This document shows positions 9,661-21,400 of a stretch of DNA of 64,000 bases, piece after piece (positions within the stretch are counted from its first letter, which is position 1; each line of letters starts with the position of its first letter). The position numbers and the translations under genes are program-made. The notes under the pieces were generated by a model that saw only the letters and a list, made by a program, of their open reading frames with translations, was not told where the DNA came from and ran no database searches. The DNA lies in NCBI GenBank assembly GCA_017311185.1, contig JAESUZ010003164.1, positions 1 through 64,000 on the forward strand, read 5' to 3'. The DNA is from Proteles cristata cristata. Lineage: Eukaryota; Chordata; Mammalia; Carnivora; Hyaenidae.

Positions 9661-11700
9661 GAAAGGCAATGAACAAAAATGTATAAGTATTCAAAGTTGG
9701 CAACCTGGCTTTCAAAAATATGGACAGAGAAACTGAAGCTGCTCCCCAGAAGAAGGAATGAAGCAGAGGTAGAGACCGAAACGGTAGTTAGCGGATTCCC
9801 TGCTGCCACTGTTCCTGATTCTAGTCTGGTCCTGAGCCCCAGCTGCACCCAGGTCCCGGGGTGGTGCCCTGATGTTTTTATGCCATGTTCCCTCTGGTGG
9901 TGAAGCAAGCTATAGGGAATGTCTGTTGCTTGCAATCAAAAAAAGTCATAACGAATACAAATGAAAACTGCATTTTCTACTCTGTGGATCTGATTCTTGG
10001 GAATCCAAGCTCCTCACCTCTCTACAACAGCCCCAGAAAGGGCCTCCAAGTTACCCCTTCAAAGGAGGCATACATAACTGTATTTCTAAATTTCCTTCTT
10101 TAGAGTGGTTGCTTGACATTATTTCCTATAACTGGTCCAATACTGAGTTATTTTAGAGTACGAGCATTAAAATCATGTGAGTTGGTGTTGCATACAAGCC
10201 AATTCTCTTCAAGTCTTTATTTTATTTCATCTGACTTGCCTCAACTTTTTAGAAGTGCATACTGACCTAATTATAGAAATATGATGAGCAGGGGTAATGG
10301 CAATCCAGCAGGCCTATAGTTCTTAAACTATTCAGTGAGCCTAAGAATTTCCTTTCATTTCTAATCACACCAGTGAGATTTTCTTGGCCTTAAATCTGTG
10401 AGAACTGGGTAAAATTTTGGCCACTGTAATGTCAGCACAACGCATTTTTGTAAATCATTAAGTTCCTTGAAATTCTTCCACGTGAGAGCAAAGAGGCTCT
10501 GTTTAACATGAACAATGCAAAGTGAATAAATATGGAGCAAGCTTGTGGTACACACACTAAACTAAATGGATTTTTTTTTTTTTTTTTGGCCACATCCTTA
10601 AGAGGAAAGAACAGTAAAATCAGGTAATGTGACTGCTAGCTGATTTACTGGTGGAAACCTGCTTTTGAGTTAGTCTGCTCTGGTGTATCAGTCTTTGCTT
10701 TGTGTTCCTGCCCAGTTTTCATGGAGAAAGGGACACTGTTTACTTTTTCCACATACTTGCATCCCCAAAGAACAATCTCCAATTCAACTATCTGGCAGGC
10801 CTTAAAAAAAGTGCTGTGGGGCTAGAATCCTGATGACAAAGGAAATCTCAGCTCCTATCTGGACCCTAAATACGCAGCCATTAGGTTAGCACTGGTGACT
10901 ATTTTTGGCAAGTAATTTGTTATATCTGCCTGGAAAAATGATGGATGTGGAAAGTAAGGGGAAATGAGAGGTCATGTGCAATAAGCTTAAAAAATATGTT
11001 GAGTTTTTTTTTTCCCCTTCTCCCCAGGGTTCTGGGAGAGGATCAAAGGTCTCCTTTTGGAGCTGGGCCACATGATGGATTTCAGCCTAAGGTCTGAAAA
11101 GTGTACCTGACCTTACCTTTGAGGGAGTGGTTTGTATTCAAGTCCAAATCATCACAACCCATAATATTGACCAATATTGGTCCCATTTCTAATTCTAAGG
11201 GCTTCTTCAGTTTATAGTCTGTTCTTTGAGACCCTCTATCAGAAGAATGATGAGGAGTAAGGAATGGATTTAAAGATCATAAATGTCAGCTCAAATTAAT
11301 TGGCTTTATCAAGATATCTTATTATACTTAATAAATGTGTTTTATTGCCTATATTTTCTGACCAGGGCAAAATTAACCTAAGTCAAATTGTCTATTCACC
11401 TTCTTTCGGCAAATAATCTGAAACTCCAGCAATCAGAAAGAGATAAACAGTGTTTTTTTTTTTTCCTCTACCACTATAATGCCAATAACAGGTTATAGGT
11501 TACAATGAATAGCTTATGCCACATAACAGATACTAGCAAGCAGGTGCAGTCTTGATCATTCATCTATTATGCTCCTGCATTCTGACCTTGATTCTCCAAC
11601 AAGTGTCTTCTGTGGAAGACACCTTCTGAGGTAGACTTAATGCTATTCTAAATGGTGGGATGTAGATACCACATCCTGAAATATTAAAAAAAAAATAACA
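9661..11700. other. Unassigned non-coding sequence
   Basis: About 2 kb without a recognised repeat. Poly-T runs lie at 10570-10588, 11006-11014 and 11453-11464. A 14-bp perfect palindrome 'gaccaatattggtc' lies at 11169-11182. No coding signal. Confidence 0.5.
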
Positions 11701-11704
11701 CTGA

Positions 11705-11745
11705 CACATCAGAGGCTTTCAATAGATATTTGTTGAATGAATAAT
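11705..11745 (+). repeat. L2/MIR-class 3' end remnant
   Basis: 'caatagatatttgttgaatga' near 11720 matches the conserved 3' terminus of L2-type elements as remembered. Upstream sequence is too diverged to extend it. Confidence 0.5.
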
Positions 11746-11989
11746 GGAAAGAAGCACACAAATTGGTAGAAGGTATAAAACATACTGTGCAGCATTCCCT
11801 AATGATTCTTAAAATGATAAACTTAAGGGCAAATAGAATCTGCCTTCATTTGTGGGATTTGGTACAAATAACTCAATTCTATGGTGTACCACACATATTG
11901 TCTGCAATTTCCTTATTAAGTTATTATGAAGTACAAATTAGTGAGTGGAAAAAGATAGAATAAATAAAGATGGCTCTGTGACAAGAAAT

Positions 11990-12165
11990 TTAAATGTGAA
12001 TATATTATAACAATATTCTTTTGTGTAATAAATATACGTATAACAGTGTGTAATGTAATAAACTACAACATAATAAATAATATGTAATAAACTATGATAT
12101 AATAAGCTATAAAAATATATATGTACATACATACATATATATATACTTATTTTGGTTGGGTTTAA
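11990..12165. repeat. AT-rich tract with short tandem units
   Basis: Very AT-rich. The phrase 'gtaataaacta' recurs about 27 bp apart (near 12055 and 12082), followed by an ATATAC/TACATA tract to about 12150. Confidence 0.7.
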
Positions 12166-13204
12166 TATTAACTTCATACTTAATAACCAAAGGAAATTGT
12201 GGTTAGTTCCCTGAGTTACAAATAAATAAATGAATAGAGGAAATAAAAGGAAAGAATGGACATTTTGGAAAACCCACTCGGTGTTTTGGAAGATTAAATT
12301 TCAGGTATACCTCACAACACAAAGTCATAATGCGAAGATAAAGAAATGAATATCATAAGTAAAAGATAAGAACAGGAAATTTCTAAAAGCCTTCATGTGG
12401 AAACAGTTGGAGACTCAGGAAAAGCAAAATAAACAAAGGAATAAAAATTGATAATCAAATATACAACTTATGAAGAATTTCCTGAACTGAATGAAGACAG
12501 ACCTGGGATTTTACAACAAAAGAGCTCACAGGGCCAGAAACAAGGAATGAAAAAGATGTGCATTTTTATGTAGTCTAGTAATGTTTTTGATCTCCAGGGC
12601 TTAAGAAGATATTTTCAGGTTTTCAGGCAGTTTACTTAACAGCTTATTTCATAAGGGAAATTAGATTTTACAAAAGTTTCCTGTTCCACCGAAGTAGAAG
12701 CTAACATTCAGTGGCAGAGTATCTGTAGTGTTTTGATAGGCCAAGTCAGCAATTCTCAAATTATCCATATATAAGTACAACAGAAACAAGTAATTGCTGA
12801 GTATATTATTTTCAGAGGTAACAAAAGAACATTAGTACACCTTAAAGATTTTAAAATCAAGAAAAATGGGTAGTAGAAGCAGTAGTCATTGGTAGTATAT
12901 ATAAGTAAATATATATGAATAATAACAAAGTGATTATAAATTACAAAACAAGTAAGAACATACTATCTTAGTACTTAAAGAATGGGAGGAAGGAATAGAT
13001 ATATGTTCATTGTTGCCTAGAAATAAAATTCTGAGTTAGTTTAACAATTATTGAGAATGATGGTAAGGAAAGGCAAAGGGAATAGAAAATTATGGTTTAT
13101 TTCATAATGCTGGTAGACAAATATTAAAAATGACTTAAGAATGTAAAAATTGGTGAATGAAAACATTGATGACTAATATAAGGGGTAGGATTTAAAAGTT
13201 TTAT

Positions 13205-13425
13205 TGGGCACCTGGGTGGCTCTGTCGATTGAGCATCCAACTCTTGATTTCCACTCAGGTCATGATCTCAGGGTCTTGACCAGCCCCGTGTTGGGCTGAA
13301 TATGGGGCCTGCTTGAGATACTCTCTCTCTCTTTCTCTCTCTCTGCCCCTCCACCCTTCTGCCCCTCTCCCCTGCTCACATTTGTGCACTCTCTCTTACT
13401 CTAAAATAAAATAATAAAAATAAAA
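13205..13425 (+). mobile_element. CAN-SINE, older subfamily
   Basis: Head 'gggcacctgggtggctctg'. Its middle ('gggcctgcttgagatactc' near 13307, CT tract, then a second C-rich stretch) differs from the typical felid copies and resembles general carnivore subfamilies. Target duplications 'taaaagttttat' at 13193-13204 and 13426-13437 are identical. Confidence 0.95.
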
Positions 13426-13587
13426 TAAAAGTTTTATCATCAGTGACAAAGAACAAAACATAAAAATATACTTGGACTTCATAATGTGAAAAGAATAATT
13501 CAGGAAATATTTTCAGCATTAATGTGAATGTGTTGAATTCTATTTTTCTAAAAAAATCTCCAACCAGGTTTTAAAAAAGCCATTTAA

Positions 13588-13789
13588 GGGGCACCTGGGT
13601 GGCTCAGTTGGCTAAGTGTCTGACTCTTGATTTCAGCTCAGGTCCTGATCTCACATGAGTTCAAGCCCCGTGTTGGGCTCTGTGCTGGCAGTGCATAGCC
13701 TGCTTAGGAGTCTCACTCTCTCCTCTCTCTCTGCCCCCTCCCTTGTTCACACTTTATCTCTTAAGATAAATAAATAAAAATCTTTTAAA
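13588..13789 (+). mobile_element. CAN-SINE
   Basis: Head 'ggggcacctgggtggctcag' and tail near 13765-13789. Imperfect target duplications are 'aagccattta' (13577-13586) and 'aacccactta' (13790-13799). Confidence 0.93.
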
Positions 13790-13814
13790 AACCCACTTAG
13801 AAAATCTCTAAGAA

Positions 13815-14026
13815 GGAGCACCTGGGTGGCTCAGCTGGTTAAGCATCCAACTTTGGCTCAGATCATGATCTCACAGTTTGTGAGTTTGACCCCAGCATCA
13901 AGCTCTTTGCTGACAGCTCAGAGCCTGGAGCCTGCTTCAAATTTTGTGCATTCCTCTCTCTCTACTCCTCCCCTGCTCACACTGTCTCTCAAAAATAAAC
14001 ATTTAATTTTTTTAAAAAAAGAAAAG
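13815..14026 (+). mobile_element. CAN-SINE, adjacent to the previous one
   Basis: Head 'ggagcacctgggtggctcag'. Identical target duplications 'aaatctctaagaa' at 13802-13814 and 14027-14039. Its target starts 2 bp past the right duplication of the SINE at 13588. The 93-codon frame at 13826-14107 is a reading through this SINE. Confidence 0.96.
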
Positions 14027-14750
14027 AAATCTCTAAGAAAGATAATTAGAAGAATATTAAAGCAATTGAAATTTGAAGATAGCCAGAGTTTTCAAAAGCC
14101 AATGTAAATGCAAAAATAAGAGGGAGAGTAACATTACATATCTAAGAAAATAAAACTTAGGCCAAAAACTTTATATGAAACTATGCTGATATGAAGAAAC
14201 CATATGGAAGACATAATGAGTTTAAAAAACGAGTTAAATAGCACAGTTTGGAAATATCTCAATCAAAAGTAGTTTTAAAAGTTATATCTCATGAATTCAT
14301 GATGATAATAGAATTACCACAGTTCTCTTTGATAGTAATAGTTGAATTTGATATTGTCTGAGTATAATATAGTCAAAGTAGAAGTTGACAACAAGGTATG
14401 GGAGACAAGTGGTTGACATAAATAGGACTCATGGAGAATTGACAAATGGATGAATAGATACCTGGGAAGGTGGACAGATAGATAGGTAAGCAGATAATGA
14501 CTCCATTTGTTTTGGAAACAACACAGTCTTCTAATAACACATGGGTTAAAGATCAAATCACTACTAAAACACTATTACCAAAAAATGGTTTAGAAATGAA
14601 TATATTACGTCTCAAAAACTGTATAATATGTCCAAGACAGTTATTAAGATTAAACTTGGTCCTCAGTCTATTTATAAGAAACAAAGTGGAAAATAGTTGG
14701 ACATACATTTTCTACATGAGAAACCTGTGAAAGCAAGAATCCCTAACATT

Positions 14751-15619
14751 TTTATAAAGGTATTGATAGAAATGGTGATCAACATTTATGTTCAGTCTAC
14801 TATGTTTCAACAGAAGTCATTTCATTAGAATGAATAAGTGATCTTTGCCAAAATCTGTTTAAAATGTTCTTAATGGTAACCTGAATATCCTGTAATATCA
14901 CATGGTCATGCTAAACACACACAGTTTTCCAAGGACTTATGAAATAAGGGTAGTATATTTACTTTCTGGTGCATTGTTATCATGTATTTTAATTTCCTAT
15001 AATCTGGCATAATATTTAAGCTAGAAAAAAAACTACACTACAACTCTTAATATATCTCTATTACTGTTGCCCAGTTTTTCAAAGGAAAGATAATTTTTTC
15101 TAATTCAGTGAATATTTATCTCTTGATGCAGTTTGAAGAAAGAGGAGATGAACTCAATAGCCATATGGAGTCCACCAACCACCAGGTGCTTCACCAAACT
15201 GTGTCCACGTAGTTCATTTATAACAATGTAAACACCACATTTATATCCCAGGCAGAGGCTGGGATATATTCAATCAGGTAAATGCTGAGTGCCCTAGTCT
15301 AACAAGTCAATCACCTAGACAATCCTAGTATAACAAGGTGAGCAACTGGCTTTCAGAGAATTTCCATACATTGTGGAATATATTGTAATGATTCAAGTAG
15401 GTTTCTCTTTCACCTATAAGCAATATTAGAAGAGAAACAATACCCCCTGTATTAATGGAGTTTCTTTCTCCCTTTTTTGGTTATTGCATTTTGTTTGTTT
15501 TTTATTTTTGTTTTTCTCCAGGGGGCACCTAAGTCTTCCAAGCATCTCTTAGTAAGCATGTGAGAATGGAATGGCTTTTAGCAGGGGGAGTACTCCTGTC
15601 AATAATCAATGCCATGCTT
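14751..15619. other. Unassigned non-coding sequence
   Basis: AT-rich, no recognised repeat. A 10-bp stem ('tatatcccag' 15242-15251, 'ctgggatata' 15259-15268) is present. Confidence 0.5.
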
Positions 15620-16150
15620 TAATTCAAAACACTTTCCTGATGTTTTTCACCATAACTTTGTGAAAGTTCCATTTGGGAATCCTTTCTGTGTAAACTGGAT
15701 GTGCTTTTTCAGTGCCAGGGATGACAAAGTTTAAATTAATGCACCCAGCTGTTTCCCACATGCTGGGCTTCCAGAGGGCAGTGTCCAGCTTCCTTCCCCT
15801 GCTGATCCTCCCCTGCTTTCTTATCTCTACCCCCTCACCCCACTCCCACCAGGACAAGCCCTGGCTTGGCTTCGGTGACCTGGGGTAACTGCCACGAAGC
15901 AGGTTTTGATAAGAGACAGGATATGCGATGGTTCCTATCAAACAAAATTGAATTCCAAATGTCCCATCCTCTCCCACACACCAGGCATAGCGTTAAATGC
16001 AAGCGTGTGACTAGCTCATCAGTTTCACAATTACCTGTTTAGGGAAGTACACCAACAAGCGATGTGTAGAACCGGAAAAAGATGAAGAGAATCCTCATGA
16101 TCAAACTACCAGATGGTGTCACATTAGTAAACAGCTGGTAGAGGAAGGGA
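15620..16150. other. Unique, less AT-rich stretch; candidate conserved non-coding DNA
   Basis: No repeat similarity. It retains several CpGs ('gcttcggtgacc' near 15869, 'ccacgaagc' near 15891, 'atatgcgatgg' near 15920, 'gcgttaaatgcaagcg' near 15989) in otherwise CpG-poor DNA. A 117-codon minus frame (15624-15977) spans part of it but has no recognisable domain, repeat or signal. Regulatory function is a guess from composition only. Confidence 0.3.
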
Positions 16151-16243
16151 ATTTGAAGTCCGTTGCTTTTTGTTAGTTTTGTTTCATTTTTTGCAATCAA
16201 TGTCTTCCTTTCTACTCAACACCATGTCTCAGATAATGATAGG

Positions 16244-16287
<44 letters not shown>
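16244..16287 (+). repeat. (TAGA)11 microsatellite
   Basis: Eleven uninterrupted TAGA units, 44 bp. Uninterrupted tetranucleotide tracts of this length are usually length-variable between individuals. Confidence 0.97.
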
Positions 16288-16497
16288 GATTCAGATAGTG
16301 AGTTAGGTTGAGTAATTGCTCCCTTTCCCCCATCAAATTCATTCCTGAATATCTAAAACCTGTGAATAGCTTATGGTACATGGCATAAAGTAATTTTGTG
16401 GACATAATTTAAGGGTACAGATGTTAAAATCCGGGAATTATCCTGGATAATTTTAATAGGCCCAATCTTATCATACAAACCCTTAAGAATAGAGAAT

Positions 16498-16676
16498 GGG
16501 GTGTGTGGGTGGCTCAGATGGTTAAGCATCTGACTCTTGATTGTGACTCAGATAATGATCTTGAGTTCCTGGGTTTGAGCCCACATCAGGCTTTAAACTG
16601 GTAGTGTGGGAACTGCTTGAGATTCTTTCTCTCCTTCTCTCTCTCTCTCAAAATAAGTAGGTAAACTTAAAAAAAA
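16498..16676 (+). mobile_element. CAN-SINE, older, shortened
   Basis: Head 'ggggtgtgtgggtggctcag', short CT tract and A tail. Flanks 'agagaat' at 16491-16497 and 16677-16683 match. Diverged in the tRNA-like part. Confidence 0.9.
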
Positions 16677-16683
16677 AGAGAAT

Positions 16684-19600
16684 TTTTTCTGGCTGGTGTC
16701 AAAGAGATGTGGTGAAAGAGGAATACAGCAAGGGAAGTCAGAGAGCTTCTAAATGGAAAAAAGATTTAACTTCAACATGCCTTTGCTGGTTCTGAGATGT
16801 AGGAGGTCACAAATGGGAACTGGAAAGAGGACTCTTGGAGATACAGCCAGTCACAGCTGGCAGAGAACAAGGAAAGGTGAACTGAAATTCAGCCAACAAT
16901 CTAAATAAACTTGGAAGTGGATTGTTTCCCATGCCTCAGATAAGGAACCCAGATATCCTAACACCTTGGTTTAGTCTGGAGACTGTTTGCACCTTGATAA
17001 TGATGCAGAATTGTAGTAGGCAATTGACTTTTGCCCCCCTCTCCCCAAACAGACACACTTAAATTTCTAAACCTAAATTTTAAAATGAAAAACTGTCAAA
17101 TATATCACAATGTTCCTGTTTTCTCTTCACTCATGGAATCCGCATTATAATAATCCTTTGGCTGGCTGGCTGGAATTTTGGTAAAAGAAGAAATTCATAA
17201 AATTTCTCCTCTCTTACTTTTCAATAGGTTTTTTAAAGCAGAAACAAAAAAAAATGCAAATAAATAACTCAACAGTGACTTTGAAAATCCCGACACACAG
17301 CATCATTCCACCCGAAAGCATCAAACAGAGTATCATGATAGGAAATTATCTACTTACATTTTGACCTCTCTTGCTCTGATTAGATATCTGCCTCTAATCT
17401 AGGTAAATCTAGGAACATACCATATGGCAAGGAGAATTCCATCAGGGAGATCAAAGTTCTGGAAATGTGCAATGGAAAGTAAAACATCTTTGAATTGTTT
17501 TATTTAGACACTCTGATAACTAAATGTTTCCAGCCACCACATTGATGTTGAGATGAGTGAGCGAAGTGGAGACATCCTAGCCAGGGGTATTTTTGGGCCG
17601 TGTCTGGGAGTTCACTCTCTCAACATTACATGAGACCAGAATCAGACTCAAAACACGTGCCAAGCTGTCCCTGTAACTCCGAGCTCATCAGCTGACCACA
17701 GCTGGAATTTGTAGGCTGGTGGAAAGCAGGGAAGACAGAGCAGGCTCTGGACTGTTTTGTAGCTTGGAGGAGGCCTGAAATTGGCAAGGGTAAGGTCATG
17801 GCACACGCCTTGCTACTAATAGTCCGGATCTAGCTTTCTTGCCATAATTCTGCCAAACCAGGCGAGAGAAGCATAAAAAGCACTACTAAGAATAATTAAG
17901 ACCATGGAGGACACATTTTACAAGAAGAGATTAAAGAAGCTTTACATGTATGACTTGGCTATGCAAACATGAAACAAGAACATGAAGACTATCAATAAAT
18001 AGTTGAAAAGCTAAATTATTGGGAGAGGAATGGAAGCTTAAGTAGCAAACAAAACATGAGAATATGACACCATACACCCAACAGAAGTTAAGATAAATAA
18101 ATATAAAAAAGCTAAGTCATTCCAAAATTAAAATTACCACAGAAAGTTACCCACAGTGTTAGTATGTTATTCTCCTATAAAGGAAAGGGTATAATCGGAT
18201 TCTTCTAACTCTTAGTGTCTCTGAGATAGTCCAAAGATGCAAACATAATGCCCATTTGGAGACAGACAGACTCTCTGAGTATGCATATGGGTATGCTCAG
18301 CACGAACCATGCATGCCAGAATGCATTTTGGGGTAAAACTGATTCATTATGTCCATAGACACTCAGAAAACACTCTCTTGGTATTTCCAGACAAGCTGAA
18401 AGCTGACCCTGTCAGTTGACCTCAACATCTTTTAGCAAGCTACTGCTGAGAAAGAGATCCTGTATCCCTCAAAAGGCTGTGCTTCAATTCTCCCCAAATT
18501 GGATGGTGAAGCAGATTATTTCCCTCCTTCTCATCCTACTTCAATGCAAAGGTCCTCATCCTTAAGGAAGGGTAGAGGGTCTGCTGAGGTAAACATTTTT
18601 TCCCCAAATTTCTAAAATTTCCTCAGTGTATAAGAGAATAGACATAATAAAGCTGGACAGCCAAACCAACAGTGGGTCCCTCCACAAAGCAAACAAGTTT
18701 TTGCTTTTTCCCCTTCTTCCCAAGAGTGTGATTCCATGGGTTATGTCATCAACCACTAAGGAATATGGCTGTTGTTGTCTTGGGTAATCCGTTCTCAAGA
18801 ACTTGCAAAATGGTTCTCAAATTAGCATGACACACACTATTTAAAATCCAATAAAAAATTATTTGGTTTCCAACTAAAACTAGGAGACAGAAAAGAAGTT
18901 GACTTTAAGTATGTGAATGTTTATATGGGAATCCATAACAATGTTTGACCCTTGGTGTCCTTGATTGCTTTGAGTTCCTAAAGTGGACACTCTATTCTTT
19001 GTAGTAAATATCCTACTTATGAAACAGTCATCTACCAAGGGGACTCTGAGTTACAGGGTCAGTACCTAAAAACGTTCTGTTAAATTTAGAGTAGTGTTAA
19101 CCCAGTGACTGCATGGCTGTTTTGACCAAGAGAAGAACATTCCATTATTAAAACATGGGCAACTCCAAGCAGTGAAAAAATGAGTGTGAGAGAGCCATCT
19201 AATACAGCCCTGAGCTAACACTTAAAAATGATAAATGAATTGTTTTAATCAATAAAGAAAATTTTGATAAATGGAAAATCAATCTAATAATCTTCCCAGT
19301 TAGATTTCATTGTTTGATAAAGTGGTCACAAATCTATAACCTTTTCTTTGAGGTTTTATCTTCTGATTTTCATTTGTGATGGGAACCTAAGCCACTGCTT
19401 TTCAGAGCGCTAAAAGGTATTTCCTTTTAAAAGAATCTCTGACATAGTGGTGATGGATTATTATGTTCCCAGGTTACTTACATCTGAAAGAGATTACTTC
19501 ATACTTTACAAGTTAATATCCATATTATTTACAATAACCTTACCCAAAAGTTGTTTTTTATCATTAAACTGCCTCTGGAAAATGAATATACTAGACTTTA

Positions 19601-19924
19601 TTTATTTAAATGTGTGACTGCACACGTCTTCATGACCTGCAATCTTGTGTACTAAACTTACCCTGTATTTACTTTTTATCCCCATCTAATTCTTCACCTA
19701 CATAGTTTATTCTGTCATTATGCATAGATTGTTTAAAAATTACTCCAAGTTCTTTCCAAAGCAAGTTGGTTTTTTTTTGTTTTTTTTTTGACACCAGAAG
19801 TACAGACTGTGATATGGTCAGAATTTTTATGATGTCAAAATATTCCTATCCTGAGACAAAAAAGAATGAGACACATTACAAAATCTCCAGCTGCTGTGAA
19901 ATATGAGCCTTACTATATTATTCC
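16684..19924. other. Unassigned non-coding sequence, about 3.2 kb
   Basis: The longest SINE-free block in the left half. The stretch 17530-17830 is unique and moderately CpG-retaining. 17900-18000 has a faint L2/CR1-like flavour. The 78-codon minus frame at 18562-18798 has no recognisable features. Confidence 0.45.
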
Positions 19925-20000
19925 TCCACAAAGTTATTAATCTCCTTGAAGGCAGGAACTGACTCCTTTTTACCCCCACATCGCCCCTGGCCTAGAGTTG
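19925..20000 (+). repeat. L2 3'-region remnant
   Basis: 'taatctccttgaaggcaggaac' near 19937 matches the 'agctccttgagggcaggga' portion of L2 as remembered. Boundaries are uncertain. Confidence 0.5.
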
Positions 20001-20990
20001 GTCAATTGCTTCACTTTCAAAGATTTGGAGGTTATCACATAATTCCTAAAATAAAACTTTTTGGTACTTTTCAGTTGTATTTCAAAAATATTAAACTGAA
20101 AAGAAAAGACAGGCATTCTACTAACCTATTGTTGTTCAAGCCCTTCTTAACAGTCTTTCCTTCCTGTTACTTGATTTTATTGCTATTGCTCATTTTTTAT
20201 ATTTTGTCTTTCACTGCATACATATTCTACTGCCCATCTAAATACCACATTCTCCACTGCCTTGAGAGAGAATTCTGAGTATGTTCTGTATTTAAATATG
20301 TGAGCTGTCACAATTACCATAGATCAATACCCAAGGACACATAACCAAGCTACAGGTCTTGAAATAAAAATTAAAATTCTAATATTAGAACTCATTTCTT
20401 TCTATTTGAAATTTGGATAACCCTAAACTTTCTGGTAAGAAATTGTAATTTTCATTTACATTTTCTTGGAAGGGTATAAAAGGTGGATAATTGATGTAGT
20501 TAAATTGAACCATAACTATTGGTAATCATGGGGCAGGTAATTGTAGCCTGCAGAAAAAAGTTACAATCTAGAATTTAAAAAATAAGATCCTGAATTTTTT
20601 GTTTAATTGCATCAATTTCCGTATTTATGTGAATTTATAAAATGCCGTAAGTTTTTGAATGAGGTTAATCTTGTCTAATACAAGTAAATGAGTCTGTAGA
20701 CTGTGATCTCCCCAAACAGTACTTGGAACTGTGTTCTTTATGGTTGCAGTGTTGGTAAAGCACTAATATACAGAAAATAAAGGAATTACACAGTAAAAAA
20801 AAAAATTCATTTCTTTCAAATATTAAAATTTCTGAAAAAAGAAAAAATTGAGCACATCATTATTCCTAACTTTTACTATTTTCCAAAGCTTGTTCTCAGA
20901 AGACATGCCAAAGATGCTTTGGATCAAAGTTTGATAAATGACTTGTAAGGGATGGGCCGGTTTAGAAAAGCTTAAATAATACTGAAGTAC
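20001..20990. other. Unassigned AT-rich sequence
   Basis: The 110-codon plus frame at 19946-20278 overlaps the L2 remnant and then runs through T-rich sequence. Its hydrophobic tail is a composition effect, not a recognised membrane protein. Confidence 0.5.
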
Positions 20991-20994
20991 AACA

Positions 20995-21090
20995 TGTTTG
21001 TTGACCTTGGGCAAGCCACTTAATCAATGTAGATATCCATTTTCTCTTTGGTAAACTAAGGAATGGGATTCCCGACCCAGTTTTGAAATC
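20995..21090 (+). repeat. MIR remnant
   Basis: 'gaccttgggcaagccactta' near 21003 is the conserved MIR core phrase, followed by a T-rich 'tttctctttggtaaact' stretch in the expected order. Confidence 0.7.
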
Positions 21091-21163
21091 TATCACTAAA
21101 AAAAAGTAAACAGATGCACAGATTTATCTTAGTAAGGACATAATCTTTAAAGTACTTTTTCTT

Positions 21164-21385
21164 GGGGTGTCTGCGTGGCTTAGTCCGTTAAGCGTCCAAC
21201 TTTGGCTCAGGTCATGATCTCATGGTTCGTGGGTTCGAGCCATGTGGGGCACTGTGCTGATAGCTCAGAGCTTGGAGCCTGCTTTGGATTCTGTGTGTCT
21301 CTCTCACTCTGCCCCTCCTTCACTCATGCTCTCTCTTTCTTTTTCTAAATAACAAATAAACTTTAAAAAATAAAATAAAGTAAAT
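21164..21385 (+). mobile_element. Felid CAN-SINE
   Basis: Head 'ggggtgtctgcgtggcttag'. Target duplications 'aaagtactttttctt' (21149-21163) and 'aaagtacattttctt' (21386-21400) differ at one base. Confidence 0.95.
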
Positions 21386-21400
21386 AAAGTACATTTTCTT

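Larger units (their letters stand above)
12240..14750 (+). mobile_element. Probable decayed L1 (old L1M or HAL1-like) carrying three SINEs
   Basis: The plus strand is strongly A-rich and T-poor with L1-like wording ('tatggtttatttcataatg' near 13091, 'aataattcaggaaatatttt' near 13494, 'gcaaaaataagagg' near 14108). No intact frame survives. SINEs split it at 13205, 13588 and 13815. Assignment rests on base composition and remembered phrases only. Confidence 0.35.

Noticed and set aside
13826..14107. 93-codon frame with an apparently ordered protein (MAQLVKHPTLAQ...)
   Set aside because: It is the translation of a CAN-SINE head. Near-identical readings occur in other SINEs of the window, for example 24152-24382 and 5847-6062.
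15624..15977. 117-codon minus frame in a less AT-rich block
   Set aside because: No domain, repeat, signal peptide or splice context. The lower AT content lengthens chance frames. The block itself is kept as a possible non-coding element.
20100..20278. Hydrophobic stretch suggesting a membrane protein
   Set aside because: T-rich DNA yields Leu/Phe/Ile runs by chance. No start context or family match.
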